A stretch of DNA of 64,000 bases from Methylobacterium sp. 10 (GCF_000519085.1 NZ_KI912577.1:2836632-2900631); one strand, 5' to 3'; counted from the first letter of the stretch, positions 28,896-38,047 are shown. Made by a program: numbers and translations. Notes: generated by a model from the sequence alone, not told the origin.

Positions 28896-29267
28896 GCGGG
28901 TGTCGCGCCACCCTAAGCAGGTTCAGCAAAAGTGGTCACCGGTTTCGCATTCCAGAACCTGCGACACTTGAAAGGCTTAAGCGAGGTGAAGCGTTGGCTT
29001 GCCAATGCGAACCTGCTTAGGCAGGAAAACCCGCCGATTGTCCGGGAAAAAGCCACGGCGATGAACGGTTTGTGAACCGGCCCTCGCCAGCGCCAAAACC
29101 CTGTGCTACCACCCCGGCTGCCGTGCGAGGGGGGTTGACGGTTCAGCGCGTTGCGGGTTCTCAAGACCACGCGCGATCGGACACCGGCCGCTCTAGAGAT
29201 CCGCACCAGCGGGACGGCGGCCACGGCGCCTTCACCATCACGATCGAATAACTAAGGACCAAGAACG
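28896..29267. other. 372-base spacer between fabG and acpP
   Basis: Contains the 108-bp repeat copy B at 28913-29020. The rest presumably holds an independent acpP promoter: a TTGACG occurs near 29135, but no good -10 was found at the right distance. No gene or terminator was recognised. Confidence 0.5.
28913..29020. repeat. 108-bp RIME-like repeat, copy B
   Basis: Begins CTAAGCAGGTTCAGC and ends GAACCTGCTTAG, again exactly 108 bp with two internal palindromes (GCAGGTTC facing GAACCTGC; TTAAGCGAGGT facing ACCTGCTTAG). It starts 17 bases after the fabG stop, inside an otherwise conserved fatty-acid cluster. Confidence 0.8.
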
Positions 29268-29504
29268 ATGAGCGATATCGCTGAGCGCGTGAAGAAGATC
29301 GTTGTCGAGCACCTCGGCGTGGAGCCGGAAAAGGTGGTCGAGGGCGCCAACTTCATCGATGACCTCGGTGCCGACAGCCTCGACACCGTCGAGCTCGTGA
29401 TGGCCTTCGAGGAAGAGTTCAACGTCGAAATCCCCGACGACGCTGCCGAGACCATCCAGACGGTCGGCGATGCCGTGAAGTTCCTCGAGAAGAACTCCGC
29501 GTAA
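29268..29504 (+). CDS. acpP: Acyl carrier protein
   Basis: Carries growing acyl chains on a 4'-phosphopantetheine arm. 78 aa, acidic. The attachment site is Ser37 in the motif [13 protein letters not shown]. The rest matches AcpP closely ([39 protein letters not shown]). AAGGA lies about 10 bases before the ATG. It is followed after 92 bases by fabF, the usual order. Confidence 0.97.
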   Translation: MSDIAERVKKIVVEHLGVEPEKVVEGANFIDDLGADSLDTVELVMAFEEEFNVEIPDDAAETIQTVGDAVKFLEKNSA

Positions 29505-29596
29505 GCGCGACGGAACGAAAGGCGCGAGGAGCGGGGCCCACGGGACCCCGCGCGCCCAACGACAGTGACATGACGGGACTGGTTCGGGATAACGCG

Positions 29597-30856
29597 ATGC
29601 GTCGGGTTGTGGTGACGGGCTTGGGTATGGTGACGCCGCTGGGAAGCGGGGTCGAGGCCACCTGGAGCCGGTTGATCGCGGGAGACAGCGGAGCGTCGCA
29701 GGTGACAGCCTTCGACGTGTCCGATCTCGCCTGCCGCATCGCGTGCTCGGTCCCGTTCGGAGACGGCAGCGACGGCACCTTCAATCCGGACCAATGGATG
29801 GAGACGAAGGAGCAGCGCAAGGTCGATCCGTTCATCGTCTATGCCATGGCCGCCGCCGGCCAGGCCCTGGACGATGCCGACTGGCACCCCAAGAGCCATG
29901 AGGATCAATGCGCCACCGGCGTGATGATCGGTTCCGGCATCGGCGGGATCGGGGGCATCTACGACGCCTCCGTGACCCTGCACGACAAGGGGCCGCGACG
30001 GATCTCGCCGTTCTTCATTCCCGGCCGAATCATCAACCTCGCCTCCGGGCAGGTCTCCATCGCCCACGGCCTTAAGGGGCCGAATCACGCGGTGGTCACC
30101 GCCTGCTCCACCGGGGCGCACGCCATCGGCGACGCCGCCCGGCTGATCCAGTTCGGCGATGCCGATGTGATGGTGGCCGGCGGCGCCGAATCCCCGGTGA
30201 ACCGGCTGGCGCTCGCGGGCTTCGCCGCCTGCCGCGCTCTTTCCACCGGCTTCAACGACCAGCCCACCAAGGCCTCCCGACCCTACGACAAGGACCGCGA
30301 CGGCTTCGTTATGGGCGAGGGTGCCGGCGTCGTGGTGCTCGAAGAATACGAACACGCCAGGGCACGCGGTGCCCGGATCTACGCCGAGGTGGTCGGCTAC
30401 GGCCTTACCGGCGACGCCTATCACATCACCTCGCCGGCCCCGGACGGCGACGGCGCCTTCCGCTGCATGAGCGCCGCGGTGAAGCGCGCCGGCATCCAGG
30501 CGTCCGACATCGACTACATCAACGCCCACGGTACCTCGACGCCCATGGGCGACGAGCTCGAACTCAAGGCCGTGGAGCGCCTGCTCGGTGAGCACGCCGC
30601 CAAGGCCGCCATGTCCTCCACCAAGTCGGCCGTGGGCCACCTGCTCGGTGCAGCCGGTGCCATCGAGGCGATCTTCTCGATCCTCACCATCCGCGACGGC
30701 GTGATGCCGCCGACCCTCAACCTCGACACGCCCTCGGTGGAGACGGCCATCGACCTCGTGCCGCACGAGGCCAAGCGCAAGCAGGTGGATGTCGTACTGT
30801 CGAATTCGTTCGGCTTCGGCGGCACGAATGCGAGCTTGGTGATGCGCCGGGTCTGA
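29597..30856 (+). CDS. fabF: 3-oxoacyl-ACP synthase II
   Basis: Elongating condensing enzyme of fatty acid synthesis. From the ATG at 29597 (MRRVVVTGLGMVTPLG) it is 419 aa, a standard length; the ATG nine codons earlier is possible. The catalytic triad is visible: Cys170 in VVTACSTGAH, His in NAHGTSTPMGDELE and His in SAVGHLLGAAGAIEA. It ends FGFGGTNASLVMRR, typical of the family. An acyltransferase gene is placed between it and mltG. Confidence 0.96.
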   Translation: MRRVVVTGLGMVTPLGSGVEATWSRLIAGDSGASQVTAFDVSDLACRIACSVPFGDGSDGTFNPDQWMETKEQRKVDPFIVYAMAAAGQALDDADWHPKSHEDQCATGVMIGSGIGGIGGIYDASVTLHDKGPRRISPFFIPGRIINLASGQVSIAHGLKGPNHAVVTACSTGAHAIGDAARLIQFGDADVMVAGGAESPVNRLALAGFAACRALSTGFNDQPTKASRPYDKDRDGFVMGEGAGVVVLEEYEHARARGARIYAEVVGYGLTGDAYHITSPAPDGDGAFRCMSAAVKRAGIQASDIDYINAHGTSTPMGDELELKAVERLLGEHAAKAAMSSTKSAVGHLLGAAGAIEAIFSILTIRDGVMPPTLNLDTPSVETAIDLVPHEAKRKQVDVVLSNSFGFGGTNASLVMRRV

Positions 30857-30926
30857 AGACCGGGCCCGGTCCGACGTTTCCGTCGGGATCGCCCGGATAT
30901 CGGCCGGGACATCACCGAGAACGACC

Positions 30927-31922
30927 ATGCCGCATTACCGCTCGATCCAGGCCCTTCGCTTCGTCGCGGCCCTCCTCGTCATGGCATTCCATCTGGCCGA
31001 TGGGAACTTCATCGTCGGTGCCGTGGGCATCGACATCTTCTTCGTCATATCGGGCTTCATCATGGGGACGATCGGCGTCGGGGAGACGCCGTCGACCTTC
31101 CTCGCGAAGCGGATCATCCGTGTCGTGCCGCTGTATTGGGCGGTGACGCTGTTCCTCAGCGCGGTGTCCGTCCTGGGAGTATTCAGCCGGATCACCGTCG
31201 ATCCGCCGAGCCTCGCGAAGTCCTTGCTGTTCATTCCCTATTTCGAAGCGGGTGGCGATCTCTGGCCCATCGTGCCCGTCGGCTGGACCCTGAACGTGGA
31301 GATGCTGTTCTACGCGCTTTTCGCGGCGGGCCTCTTCCTCGGGACGCCGATCCGCTTCGCCGCCGCGTCCCTCGCCCTGCTGGCGCTTGCGGGCGCGGTC
31401 TTCCAGCCATCGGACGCGATCCTCCGCCAATGGACCACGCCCCTGCTCCTGGAATTCGCCGCCGGGCTCGCGCTCGCCACTCGGGTGCGGCCCTCGGGCA
31501 TCGGCAAGGGCCTGGCGATGCTCGGTATCGGCGTGATCTGGCTCGGAGAGCTCGCAAGCCTCGGAATCTACGACCAGTACTACCGCCTGCTCACCTGGGG
31601 CGTCCCGGCCTTCCTCATCGTCTGCGGCGCGCTGGCCATCGAGCGGGCGGGACGGTGGCCGTCCGGGTTGCGGGCGCTGGAGATCGGCGGCGACGCATCC
31701 TACTCGCTCTACCTGCTCCACGGCATCGTCATCTCCGCCGCGGCGAAGATCCTCGGCACCACGCTGACCGCCAAAGTGGCCACGGCCATGATCGCGATCC
31801 TGATGGCCCTGGTGTCGTACCGCCTGTTCGAGCGCCCGGTGGGAGCCGTCCTCACACGCTTCGTCCGGTCACGCCGCAGAGCGGTGGGGAACGGGAGCGC
31901 GGCCGTGACGACAGAGCGATAA
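30927..31922 (+). CDS. Acyltransferase 3 family membrane protein
   Basis: Integral membrane O-acyltransferase of the family that modifies surface polysaccharides and lipids (ExoZ/OafA type). 331 aa with about ten hydrophobic helices. N-terminal motifs YRSIQALRFVAALLVMAFH (putative catalytic His22) and VGIDIFFVISGFIMG are diagnostic; the C-terminal SYSLYLLHGIVIS is also typical. It interrupts the common order fabF-mltG. The acceptor cannot be deduced. Confidence 0.88.
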   Translation: MPHYRSIQALRFVAALLVMAFHLADGNFIVGAVGIDIFFVISGFIMGTIGVGETPSTFLAKRIIRVVPLYWAVTLFLSAVSVLGVFSRITVDPPSLAKSLLFIPYFEAGGDLWPIVPVGWTLNVEMLFYALFAAGLFLGTPIRFAAASLALLALAGAVFQPSDAILRQWTTPLLLEFAAGLALATRVRPSGIGKGLAMLGIGVIWLGELASLGIYDQYYRLLTWGVPAFLIVCGALAIERAGRWPSGLRALEIGGDASYSLYLLHGIVISAAAKILGTTLTAKVATAMIAILMALVSYRLFERPVGAVLTRFVRSRRRAVGNGSAAVTTER

Positions 31923-32180
31923 TACGCCTTTTTGCCACAAAACCGGTTCAATCCAGCTCGTACAACCCGCCCGCCCGGGTGTAGTCAGGTTTGACGCACG
32001 GATCCTGCGGCTTCGTTGCGAGAAGCCCATCCATGCGCCGGCACCTCACTGCCTGAGTCTCTCGGCCTGAGTCTCCTGGTCTGGGTCTCGTGGAACCCAT
32101 GGCCCCCGGTCGGCCAGGACGACACGACGACCGCATCGTCGGGCCGAGACAAGGTTGGCGAGAGGCGAGGCTCGAACAGG

Positions 32181-33563
32181 ATGTCCATGTTCTTCCGCAA
32201 GCGCAAAGACCCGGATCAGGCGGCGATAGCGGCCCCGTCCGACGAGCCGTCCCTGCCGCACCGGGTGTCCCCGCGCAGCCCCAGCGAGGCGATCAAGCCC
32301 ACGGCCGCGCCGCCTCCGCCCCAGCGCCCCATTCGCGAGCGCGGCGGATTGCTGAGCACGATCAGCGGCCTGCTCACCGCCGCCGTGGTCCTCGCCATCG
32401 CTGCGATGATCGGCGTGACTCTGTTCGACCGGCAGATCCGCGAGCCCGGCCCGCTCGCTGCCGACAAGGTCGTGGTCATCCCGCCCCGCAGCGGCACCTC
32501 CGAGATCGCCGACGCGCTCAGCCGCGAGGGCGTCATCAGCCATACCGCCCTGTTCGAATGGGCCTCCCGCTTCTCCGGCAAGGCCCTGAAGGCCGGCGAG
32601 TACACCTTCAAGGCCCATGCCAGCATCGGCGACACCATCGAGACCCTGGCCACCGGCCGGCAGGTGCAGCACGCCGTCACCTTCCCCGAAGGGCTGACCT
32701 CCGAGCAGATCGTGGTGCGCCTCAACGACAACGACATCCTCACGGGCGACATCAACGAGATCCCGCCGGAGGGGTCGCTCCTGCCCGACACCTACAAGTT
32801 CGAGCGCGGTGCCACCCGCCAGCAGATCGTCAACCTGATGCGCGCCAAGCAGCGCGAGGTACTGAACCAGATCTGGCTGCGCCGCTCGGCCGAGATCCCG
32901 GTGAAGACTCCGGCCGAGATGGTGACGCTTGCCTCCATCGTCGAGAAGGAGACCGGCCGGGCCGACGAGCGTCCGCGCGTGGCCGGCGTCTTCGTCAACC
33001 GCCTCAACAAGCGGATGAAGCTGCAATCGGACCCCACCATCGTCTACGGGCTGGTGGGCGGACGCGGCACCCTGGGGCGCGGCATCCAGCGCTCCGAGAT
33101 CGACCGGGCGACCCCCTACAACACCTACGTCATCGAGGGTCTGCCGCCGGGCCCCATCGCCAATCCCGGCCGCGCGGCGCTGGAGGCCGTCGCCAACCCG
33201 TCGCGCACCAAGGATCTCTACTTCGTCGCCGACGGCACCGGCGGCCACGCCTTCGCCGACAGCCTGGAGGGCCATTCCCGCAACGTCGCCCGCTGGCGTC
33301 AGGTGGAACGCGCCCGTAAGGAGACGCCCACCGATGCTGCCCCCGTGGACAAGGCCGAACCGCCGGCCGATCCCTCGGCCGTCCCGGGCCGGGCCTCGGC
33401 CTACGCGCCGGACGGCACCAACTTCGCGGGCAGCGCCCCGGACCCGTCGGCCCCGCGCCCGAAAGCCTTCGACGCGTCGGAAGGCACCAAGCTCGACCCG
33501 CTGCGGAACAAGACCTTCGACCTCAACTCGGCCAAGAGCGTCCCGGCGCTGAAGCCGCAATGA
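32181..33563 (+). CDS. mltG: Endolytic murein transglycosylase MltG
   Basis: Inner-membrane enzyme that cuts nascent glycan strands and sets their length. 460 aa from the ATG at 32181 (MSMFFRKRK), GAGG about 10 bases upstream; the longer open frame is not used. There is a short cytoplasmic Pro-rich part, one membrane helix (TAAVVLAIAAMIGVTLF, about 65-82), a LysM-like subdomain, then the YceG catalytic domain with the catalytic Glu in LASIVEKETG and VIEGLPPGPIANPG. The tail after about residue 380 is Pro/Ala-rich and disordered. It is followed by a palindromic repeat and then yicC and gmk. Confidence 0.93.
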   Translation: MSMFFRKRKDPDQAAIAAPSDEPSLPHRVSPRSPSEAIKPTAAPPPPQRPIRERGGLLSTISGLLTAAVVLAIAAMIGVTLFDRQIREPGPLAADKVVVIPPRSGTSEIADALSREGVISHTALFEWASRFSGKALKAGEYTFKAHASIGDTIETLATGRQVQHAVTFPEGLTSEQIVVRLNDNDILTGDINEIPPEGSLLPDTYKFERGATRQQIVNLMRAKQREVLNQIWLRRSAEIPVKTPAEMVTLASIVEKETGRADERPRVAGVFVNRLNKRMKLQSDPTIVYGLVGGRGTLGRGIQRSEIDRATPYNTYVIEGLPPGPIANPGRAALEAVANPSRTKDLYFVADGTGGHAFADSLEGHSRNVARWRQVERARKETPTDAAPVDKAEPPADPSAVPGRASAYAPDGTNFAGSAPDPSAPRPKAFDASEGTKLDPLRNKTFDLNSAKSVPALKPQ

Positions 33564-33610
33564 GACGCCCGCCTGCCGCGTGCATACCCTCTCGCCGCTC
33601 GCGGCGACGG

Positions 33611-33799
33611 GATTCACAGATCAGCTCGACGACTGTTCTCTGTATCCAACGAGGGTTCGACATGCGTGACGGGCACCCTCTCCTGGAAGGAGAGCGCTGG
33701 GGTGAGGTGTGGTCCATCTCCGGAGAAGTCGCACACCTCACCCTGCCCCTCTCCTTCCAGGAGAGGGGACCCGAGCCGCCCGCCAGATGTATGAATGTC
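33611..33799 (-). repeat. Palindromic repeat element between mltG and yicC
   Basis: 189 bp, from GATTCACAGATC to ATGTATGAATGTC. The inner arms are CCCTCTCCTGGAAGGAGAG facing CTCTCCTTCCAGGAGAGGG, then GGTGAGGTGTG facing CACACCTCACC around CTCCGGAGA. It is the reverse-oriented single copy of the element found twice inside the TyrA-like gene. Several frames stay open across it on both strands, which helps explain how it can sit inside a gene. Confidence 0.8.
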
Positions 33800-33864
33800 G
33801 TAGGGCCGGCGGGGAGAGGGCAATCCCGGCGACCGACCGCCATTCTCGACCACGGCTCTCGACC

Positions 33865-34743
33865 ATGATCCTCTCCAGCATGACGGGCTTTTCCCGGGCC
33901 ACGGGCATCACCGGCCCGGTCCAGTGGGCCTGGGAGGTCCGCAGCGTGAACGGGCGCGGGCTCGACGTGCGCCTGCGCGTGCCCAATGGCCTAGAGGCTC
34001 TGGGCGAGGTCGCCCGCACCGCCCTGCAGAAGACCCTGACGCGGGGCCAGTGCCAGCTCTCGCTCAACCTCACCCGGCCCGATGCCAGGGCGCGGGTGCG
34101 CATCAACGAGACCCTGCTGGCCGAACTCGCCGCCGCCATCGCCCGCGTTCCGCGCCCCGAAGGCCTCGCCCCGGCCTCCCTCGACGGCTTGCTCGGCATC
34201 CGCGGCGTCATCGAATCCGAGGACGAGCCGGCGGCGGAATCCGACACCCTCGCCCACGATCTCGCCGAGGGCGTCGTCCGCCTCGTGGCCGACCTCGTGG
34301 AGGCGCGCCGCGCCGAAGGTCGCCAGTTGCGCGCCATCATCGAGGGACAGCTCGTCGCCATGTCCCGCCTCCGCCAAGCCGCCGAGGCCTGCCCCGGCCG
34401 CCAGCCCGAGGCGGTGAAGGCGCGGCTGTCGGCCAGCATCGCCGCGCTGATGGAGGCTGGCGGGCTCGATCCCGACCGCCTGCACCAGGAGGCCGTCCTC
34501 ATCGCCGCGAAAGCCGACGTTCGCGAGGAACTCGACCGCCTGAGCGCCCATCTCGACAGCGTCGGGGAGTTGTTGGCCAACGGCGGCGCCATCGGCCGCA
34601 AGCTCGATTTCCTGGCCCAGGAGCTCGGCCGCGAGGCAAATACCCTCTGCGCGAAGGCCGGAGACATCGCACTTTCACGGATCGGACTCGACTTGAAGGC
34701 CGTGGTGGAGCAATTCCGCGAGCAGGTTCAGAACGTCGAGTAG
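33865..34743 (+). CDS. yicC: YicC/YloC-family endoribonuclease
   Basis: Family shown to act in RNA decay (YicC in E. coli, YloC in Bacillus). 292 aa from the ATG at 33865. N-terminal domain: SSMTGFSRATG, WEVRSVNGRGLDVRLRVP, with GQCQLSLNLTR. C-terminal DUF1732: RLHQEAVLIAAKADVREELD, GRKLDFLAQELGREANTL and CAKAGDI. It sits between the repeat element and gmk; the yicC-gmk pair is conserved in many proteobacteria. Upstream in-frame codons run into the repeat and are not coding. Confidence 0.93.
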   Translation: MILSSMTGFSRATGITGPVQWAWEVRSVNGRGLDVRLRVPNGLEALGEVARTALQKTLTRGQCQLSLNLTRPDARARVRINETLLAELAAAIARVPRPEGLAPASLDGLLGIRGVIESEDEPAAESDTLAHDLAEGVVRLVADLVEARRAEGRQLRAIIEGQLVAMSRLRQAAEACPGRQPEAVKARLSASIAALMEAGGLDPDRLHQEAVLIAAKADVREELDRLSAHLDSVGELLANGGAIGRKLDFLAQELGREANTLCAKAGDIALSRIGLDLKAVVEQFREQVQNVE

Positions 34744-34755
34744 GTTTTTTCGGAC

Positions 34756-35409
34756 ATGCAGGCCACGACGATCGAGCGGCGCGGGTTCATCCTCATCCTG
34801 TCCTCGCCCTCGGGAGCGGGAAAGACGACGCTCACGCGCGCGGTCGCCAGTGACCCGAAATGGGGGCTCGACCTCTCGATCTCGGTGACGACGCGTCAGC
34901 GCCGGCCCTCCGAGATCGACGGCAAGCACTACAACTTCATCGACCGCGAGGCCTTCGACGCCCTGCGCGGCGCCGACAACCTCCTCGAATGGGCGGAAGT
35001 CCACGGCAATTTCTACGGCACGCCGCGCCGCCCGGTGGAGAAGGTCCTCGGTGCGGGCCGGGACATGATCTTCGACATCGACTATCAGGGCACGCGCCAG
35101 GTGAGGGCGAAGCTCGCCGAGGACGTGGTGACGGTGTTCATCCTGCCGCCGAGCCTCGCCGAGTTGCGCCACCGGCTCGAGCGCCGGGCCGAGGATTCGC
35201 CCGAGACCATCGAGAAGCGCCTCGCCAATTCCCGCATCGAGATCCAGCGCTGGGTCGAATACGACTATGTCCTCGTCAACGATGATCTCGACGATGCTTT
35301 CCACGCCTTGAAGGGCATCCTCACCGCGGAGCGCCTGAAGCGGGCTCGCAACACCGGTCTCGCCGACTTCGTCGATGGGTTGCTGGCCGAGCCCGATACG
35401 ATCGCCTGA
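34756..35409 (+). CDS. gmk: Guanylate kinase
   Basis: Phosphorylates GMP to GDP. 217 aa. P-loop SSPSGAGKTTLTRA near the N-terminus, GMP-binding SVTTRQRRPSEIDGKHYNFI, then EWAEVHGNFYGTPR and the lid/core DIDYQGTRQVR. It starts 12 bases after yicC, so the two are probably co-transcribed. It ends the fatty-acid/envelope block. Confidence 0.96.
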   Translation: MQATTIERRGFILILSSPSGAGKTTLTRAVASDPKWGLDLSISVTTRQRRPSEIDGKHYNFIDREAFDALRGADNLLEWAEVHGNFYGTPRRPVEKVLGAGRDMIFDIDYQGTRQVRAKLAEDVVTVFILPPSLAELRHRLERRAEDSPETIEKRLANSRIEIQRWVEYDYVLVNDDLDDAFHALKGILTAERLKRARNTGLADFVDGLLAEPDTIA

Positions 35410-35422
35410 GGAGCATGAGGCG

Positions 35423-35821
35423 ATGACACCGACGAAGGGGCCAGACGGCGAGATTCGCTTCGACCAGACCTGTCCGATCCTGCGGATCTTCGACGAGGCC
35501 AAGGCGCGCGAGTTCTACGTCGATTTCCTCGGCTTCACCCTCGATTGGGAGCATCGCTTCGGCGACGATTTCCCGCTCTACGCCCAGGTCTCGCGCGCGG
35601 GCCTGATCCTGCATCTCAGCGGACATCACGGCGATGCGACGCCGGGCTCGACGACCTTCGTCCGGATGGCCGGCATTCACGCCTTTCAGGCGGAACTCAG
35701 CGCCCGGAATTATGTCCATGCCAAGCCGGGCATAGAGAGCCTGCCCTGGGGGCTGGTCATGACGGTCACCGACCCGTTCGGGAACAGCCTCCGCTTCTGC
35801 GAGGATTCGGGGGAGCCGTAG
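35423..35821 (+). CDS. Glyoxalase/bleomycin-resistance superfamily protein
   Basis: 132 aa with the vicinal-oxygen-chelate fold. The start ATG at 35423 has GAGGAG about 10 bases before and lies 13 bases after gmk. Recognisable strands: CPILRIFDEAKAREFYVDFL, GFTLDWEH, LILHLSGHHGD, and VMTVTDPFGNSLRF near the end. Metal or drug specificity cannot be assigned. Members bind bleomycin or act as small lyases or dioxygenases; the SGHHGD and TDPFGN phrases resemble the bleomycin-binding-protein subgroup. Confidence 0.8.
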   Translation: MTPTKGPDGEIRFDQTCPILRIFDEAKAREFYVDFLGFTLDWEHRFGDDFPLYAQVSRAGLILHLSGHHGDATPGSTTFVRMAGIHAFQAELSARNYVHAKPGIESLPWGLVMTVTDPFGNSLRFCEDSGEP

Positions 35822-35964
35822 TCGTCCACGCGCACCGGACATCCGCCCGCTCCGCCACATCCGCACAACCCGGAACACCCCCGGCCCGATCCGGGTTGGC
35901 CCGCACATGATCGATCGGAGACCAGATTGTCCCGGTCGGGCCAACGCGGTCAGCGGAGCGAGCG

Positions 35965-36771
35965 ATGAATTTCGGCATCAAGGGACGGGTGGCGTTGGTC
36001 ACCGGGGGCGATTCCGGCATCGGCCACACCACTGCCGAACTACTCCTCAAGGAGGGCGCCAAGGTCGTCCTCTGCGACAAGGTCCCCGAGGCGTTGGAGA
36101 AGGCGGCCGCCGGACTTTCCAGCCTCGGCGCCGTGGTGGCGGTGGCGGCCGACCTCACGGAGCGGGTCGAGGTCGAAGCCCTCGCGATCAAGGCACGAGA
36201 GGCCTTCGGTGAAGCGCCGACGATCCTGGTGAATGCCGCCGGCATCACCGGCGCCACGGGTGATTTCCTCGACCTGACCGACGAGGATTGGCTGGAGACG
36301 ATCCAGACCGACCTGATGGCGGCGGTGCGAGTGACGCGCGCCTTCATCCCCGGCATGCGCGAGGCCGGGTGGGGGCGCATCGTCCTGTTCGCCTCGGAGG
36401 ACGCTGTGCAGCCCTATGTCGAGGAACTGCCCTATTGCGCCGCCAAGGCCGGAATTCTCAGCCTCGCCAAGGGTCTGTCCAAGGCCTATGGGCCGGATGG
36501 CGTCTTGGTGAACACCGTCGCCCCCGCCTTCATCGCGACGCCCATGACCGACGCCATGATGAAGAAGCGGGCGGAGGACAACGGCACGTCCGTCGATGAA
36601 GCGATCGCGAGCTTCCTCGACGAGGAACGCCCCGGCATGGTGGCCAAGCGTCGGGGACGGGCAGAGGAGGTTGCAGCGGCCGTGGCTTTCCTCTGCTCCG
36701 AACAGGCCAGTTTCATCACCGGCGCCAATCTGCGTGTCGATGGCGGATCGGTGGCGACGATCGCGACCTGA
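35965..36771 (+). CDS. Short-chain dehydrogenase/reductase
   Basis: Classical SDR oxidoreductase of 268 aa using NAD(P). Cofactor motif TGGDSGIGHTTA (residues 14-25), the structural NAAGITGATG, a catalytic Ser in VLFASEDAVQP and YCAAKAGILS (Tyr-x-x-x-Lys). The Asp in LCDKVPEA after the second strand suggests NAD preference. The long loop ANNG-like insertion (KKRAEDNGTSVDEAIASFL) before the last helix is typical of SDRs with a substrate lid. The substrate is unknown. It is convergent with the HpnL-like gene, 7 bases away. Confidence 0.88.
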   Translation: MNFGIKGRVALVTGGDSGIGHTTAELLLKEGAKVVLCDKVPEALEKAAAGLSSLGAVVAVAADLTERVEVEALAIKAREAFGEAPTILVNAAGITGATGDFLDLTDEDWLETIQTDLMAAVRVTRAFIPGMREAGWGRIVLFASEDAVQPYVEELPYCAAKAGILSLAKGLSKAYGPDGVLVNTVAPAFIATPMTDAMMKKRAEDNGTSVDEAIASFLDEERPGMVAKRRGRAEEVAAAVAFLCSEQASFITGANLRVDGGSVATIAT

Positions 36772-36778
36772 CGGGAGA

Positions 36779-37855
36779 TCAGCCGCGCGGCGGCAGGATC
36801 GTCGCCCGGCGGGCCTCCAGGGTCTGCCATAGGATCAGGGAGGGCAGGCCGAGCACCACGTCCGGCACGCGCTTGGCCAACGACAGGGCGATGGCGGTGC
36901 CGGGATCGATGCCGAACAGGCCGCCCACCAAGACGAACCCGCCTTCCTGAACCCCGAGGCCGCTCGGCACCGGGAAGGCCGCCGATTTGATGGCCTGGCT
37001 CAGGGCCTCGATGATGATCACCTCGGCGAGACCCACGCCCCCCACGCCCATGCAGGTCAGCGCGATCCAGATCTCCGCGGCGCCGAGCATCCAGGCGAGG
37101 AGGTGGAGAACGACGCCCTGAAGCAGCAGGGGCCAGCGCTTCGGAGCCCAGACCGTGTCGAGGGCGCCATGCACACCCGCGTCGGTGGGCGCCGAGCCGG
37201 GCGCCGCCTCGTTCTCGTCGCGCAGGAAGCGCCGGCCGAGTTCGACGATGCGGCGCTCGACGCCGCGCATGAGCGGGCTGCGCTGGAACAGGAAGAAGGC
37301 GGCGAGCACGACGGCGGTGACGCCCAGCGCCCGCAGCGCCCAGGCGGCGAGGGACGCGGCGGACTCGCCCTCCATCTGCATCAGCAGGGCGACGCCGACG
37401 AGGACGAACAGGGCCTGCGTACCGACCTGGATCAGCATGTCCACGAGGATCGAGGCCGCGGCGAGCGTCCCCGGCACACCCCAGAAGGTGAGGAGCCTTC
37501 CGCCGACGACGTCACCTCCGACGGAGGCCACCGGAAGGAGCACGTTGATCCCGTCCCGCACGAAACGCAGGATGAGGAAGGCACCCGCCTCGGCAGTGGC
37601 CGAGAGCCGGTTCAGCACCCGCTCCCAGGCGAAGCCGCAGAGGGAAAGGACGACGACGCGCATCAGCACGATGCCGGACAACCCGACCATTCCGATCCGT
37701 CCGAAGGCATCGGCCACCGAGCCGAGATCGTGGGTCGCCACGAGCCAGATCGCCAGGCCGAGGCCCAGCACCGTGCCCAGGACGGGCAGGTAGCGCAGGA
37801 CATGCCGCGCGCTTCCCGCCCGGGCGGGAGGAGGCGCCACGCTGTGGCGGGTCAC
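36779..37855 (-). CDS. Flippase-like membrane protein (LPG synthase TM / HpnL-like)
   Basis: 358 aa with about eight membrane helices, of the UPF0104/lysylphosphatidylglycerol-synthase-TM superfamily. It contains FVRDGINVLLPVASVGGDVVG and AFPVPSGLGVQEGGFVLVG, phrases found in the HpnL subgroup that is associated with hopanoid genes in methylobacteria and rhizobia. The start is GTG (37853-37855) with only a weak ribosome site. No hopanoid gene is next to it here, so the HpnL assignment is tentative. A lipid-transport role is inferred from the superfamily. Confidence 0.7.
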   Translation of the reverse strand: MTRHSVAPPPARAGSARHVLRYLPVLGTVLGLGLAIWLVATHDLGSVADAFGRIGMVGLSGIVLMRVVVLSLCGFAWERVLNRLSATAEAGAFLILRFVRDGINVLLPVASVGGDVVGGRLLTFWGVPGTLAAASILVDMLIQVGTQALFVLVGVALLMQMEGESAASLAAWALRALGVTAVVLAAFFLFQRSPLMRGVERRIVELGRRFLRDENEAAPGSAPTDAGVHGALDTVWAPKRWPLLLQGVVLHLLAWMLGAAEIWIALTCMGVGGVGLAEVIIIEALSQAIKSAAFPVPSGLGVQEGGFVLVGGLFGIDPGTAIALSLAKRVPDVVLGLPSLILWQTLEARRATILPPRG

Positions 37856-37912
37856 AGGCCCGGAATTCCGAAATGGACGAGCGTCAACGGGGACGATCCT
37901 CTCTCAGCAGGT

Positions 37913-38006
37913 TTCGCGGACATGGCCCGGGTTCCGCGATGACAATCTGCGACACATCGAAGAGCCGGGCAGGGCGCTGCGCCTATGACACACAATCGAA
38001 CTCGGA
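37913..38006. repeat. Degenerate RIME-like repeat, copy C
   Basis: CAGCAGGTTTCGCGGA to CAATCTGCGACACATCGAAGAG matches the first half of copy A (GCAGGTTTCGCAGA to CCTGCGACACATCAGAGAG); the second half is only faintly recognisable (GGGCAGGG, AATCGAACTCGG). It lies in the spacer between the HpnL-like gene and the ferredoxin gene. Confidence 0.55.
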
Positions 38007-38047
38007 CCGGTCCTATCGCGGCATTGGGGCTGAAATCGGAGACCGAT

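Noticed and set aside
33709..33864. Extended N-terminus of YicC reading through the repeat
   Set aside because: The added residues are encoded by the palindromic element; YicC proteins start at MxxxSMTGF-type sequences, matching 33865.
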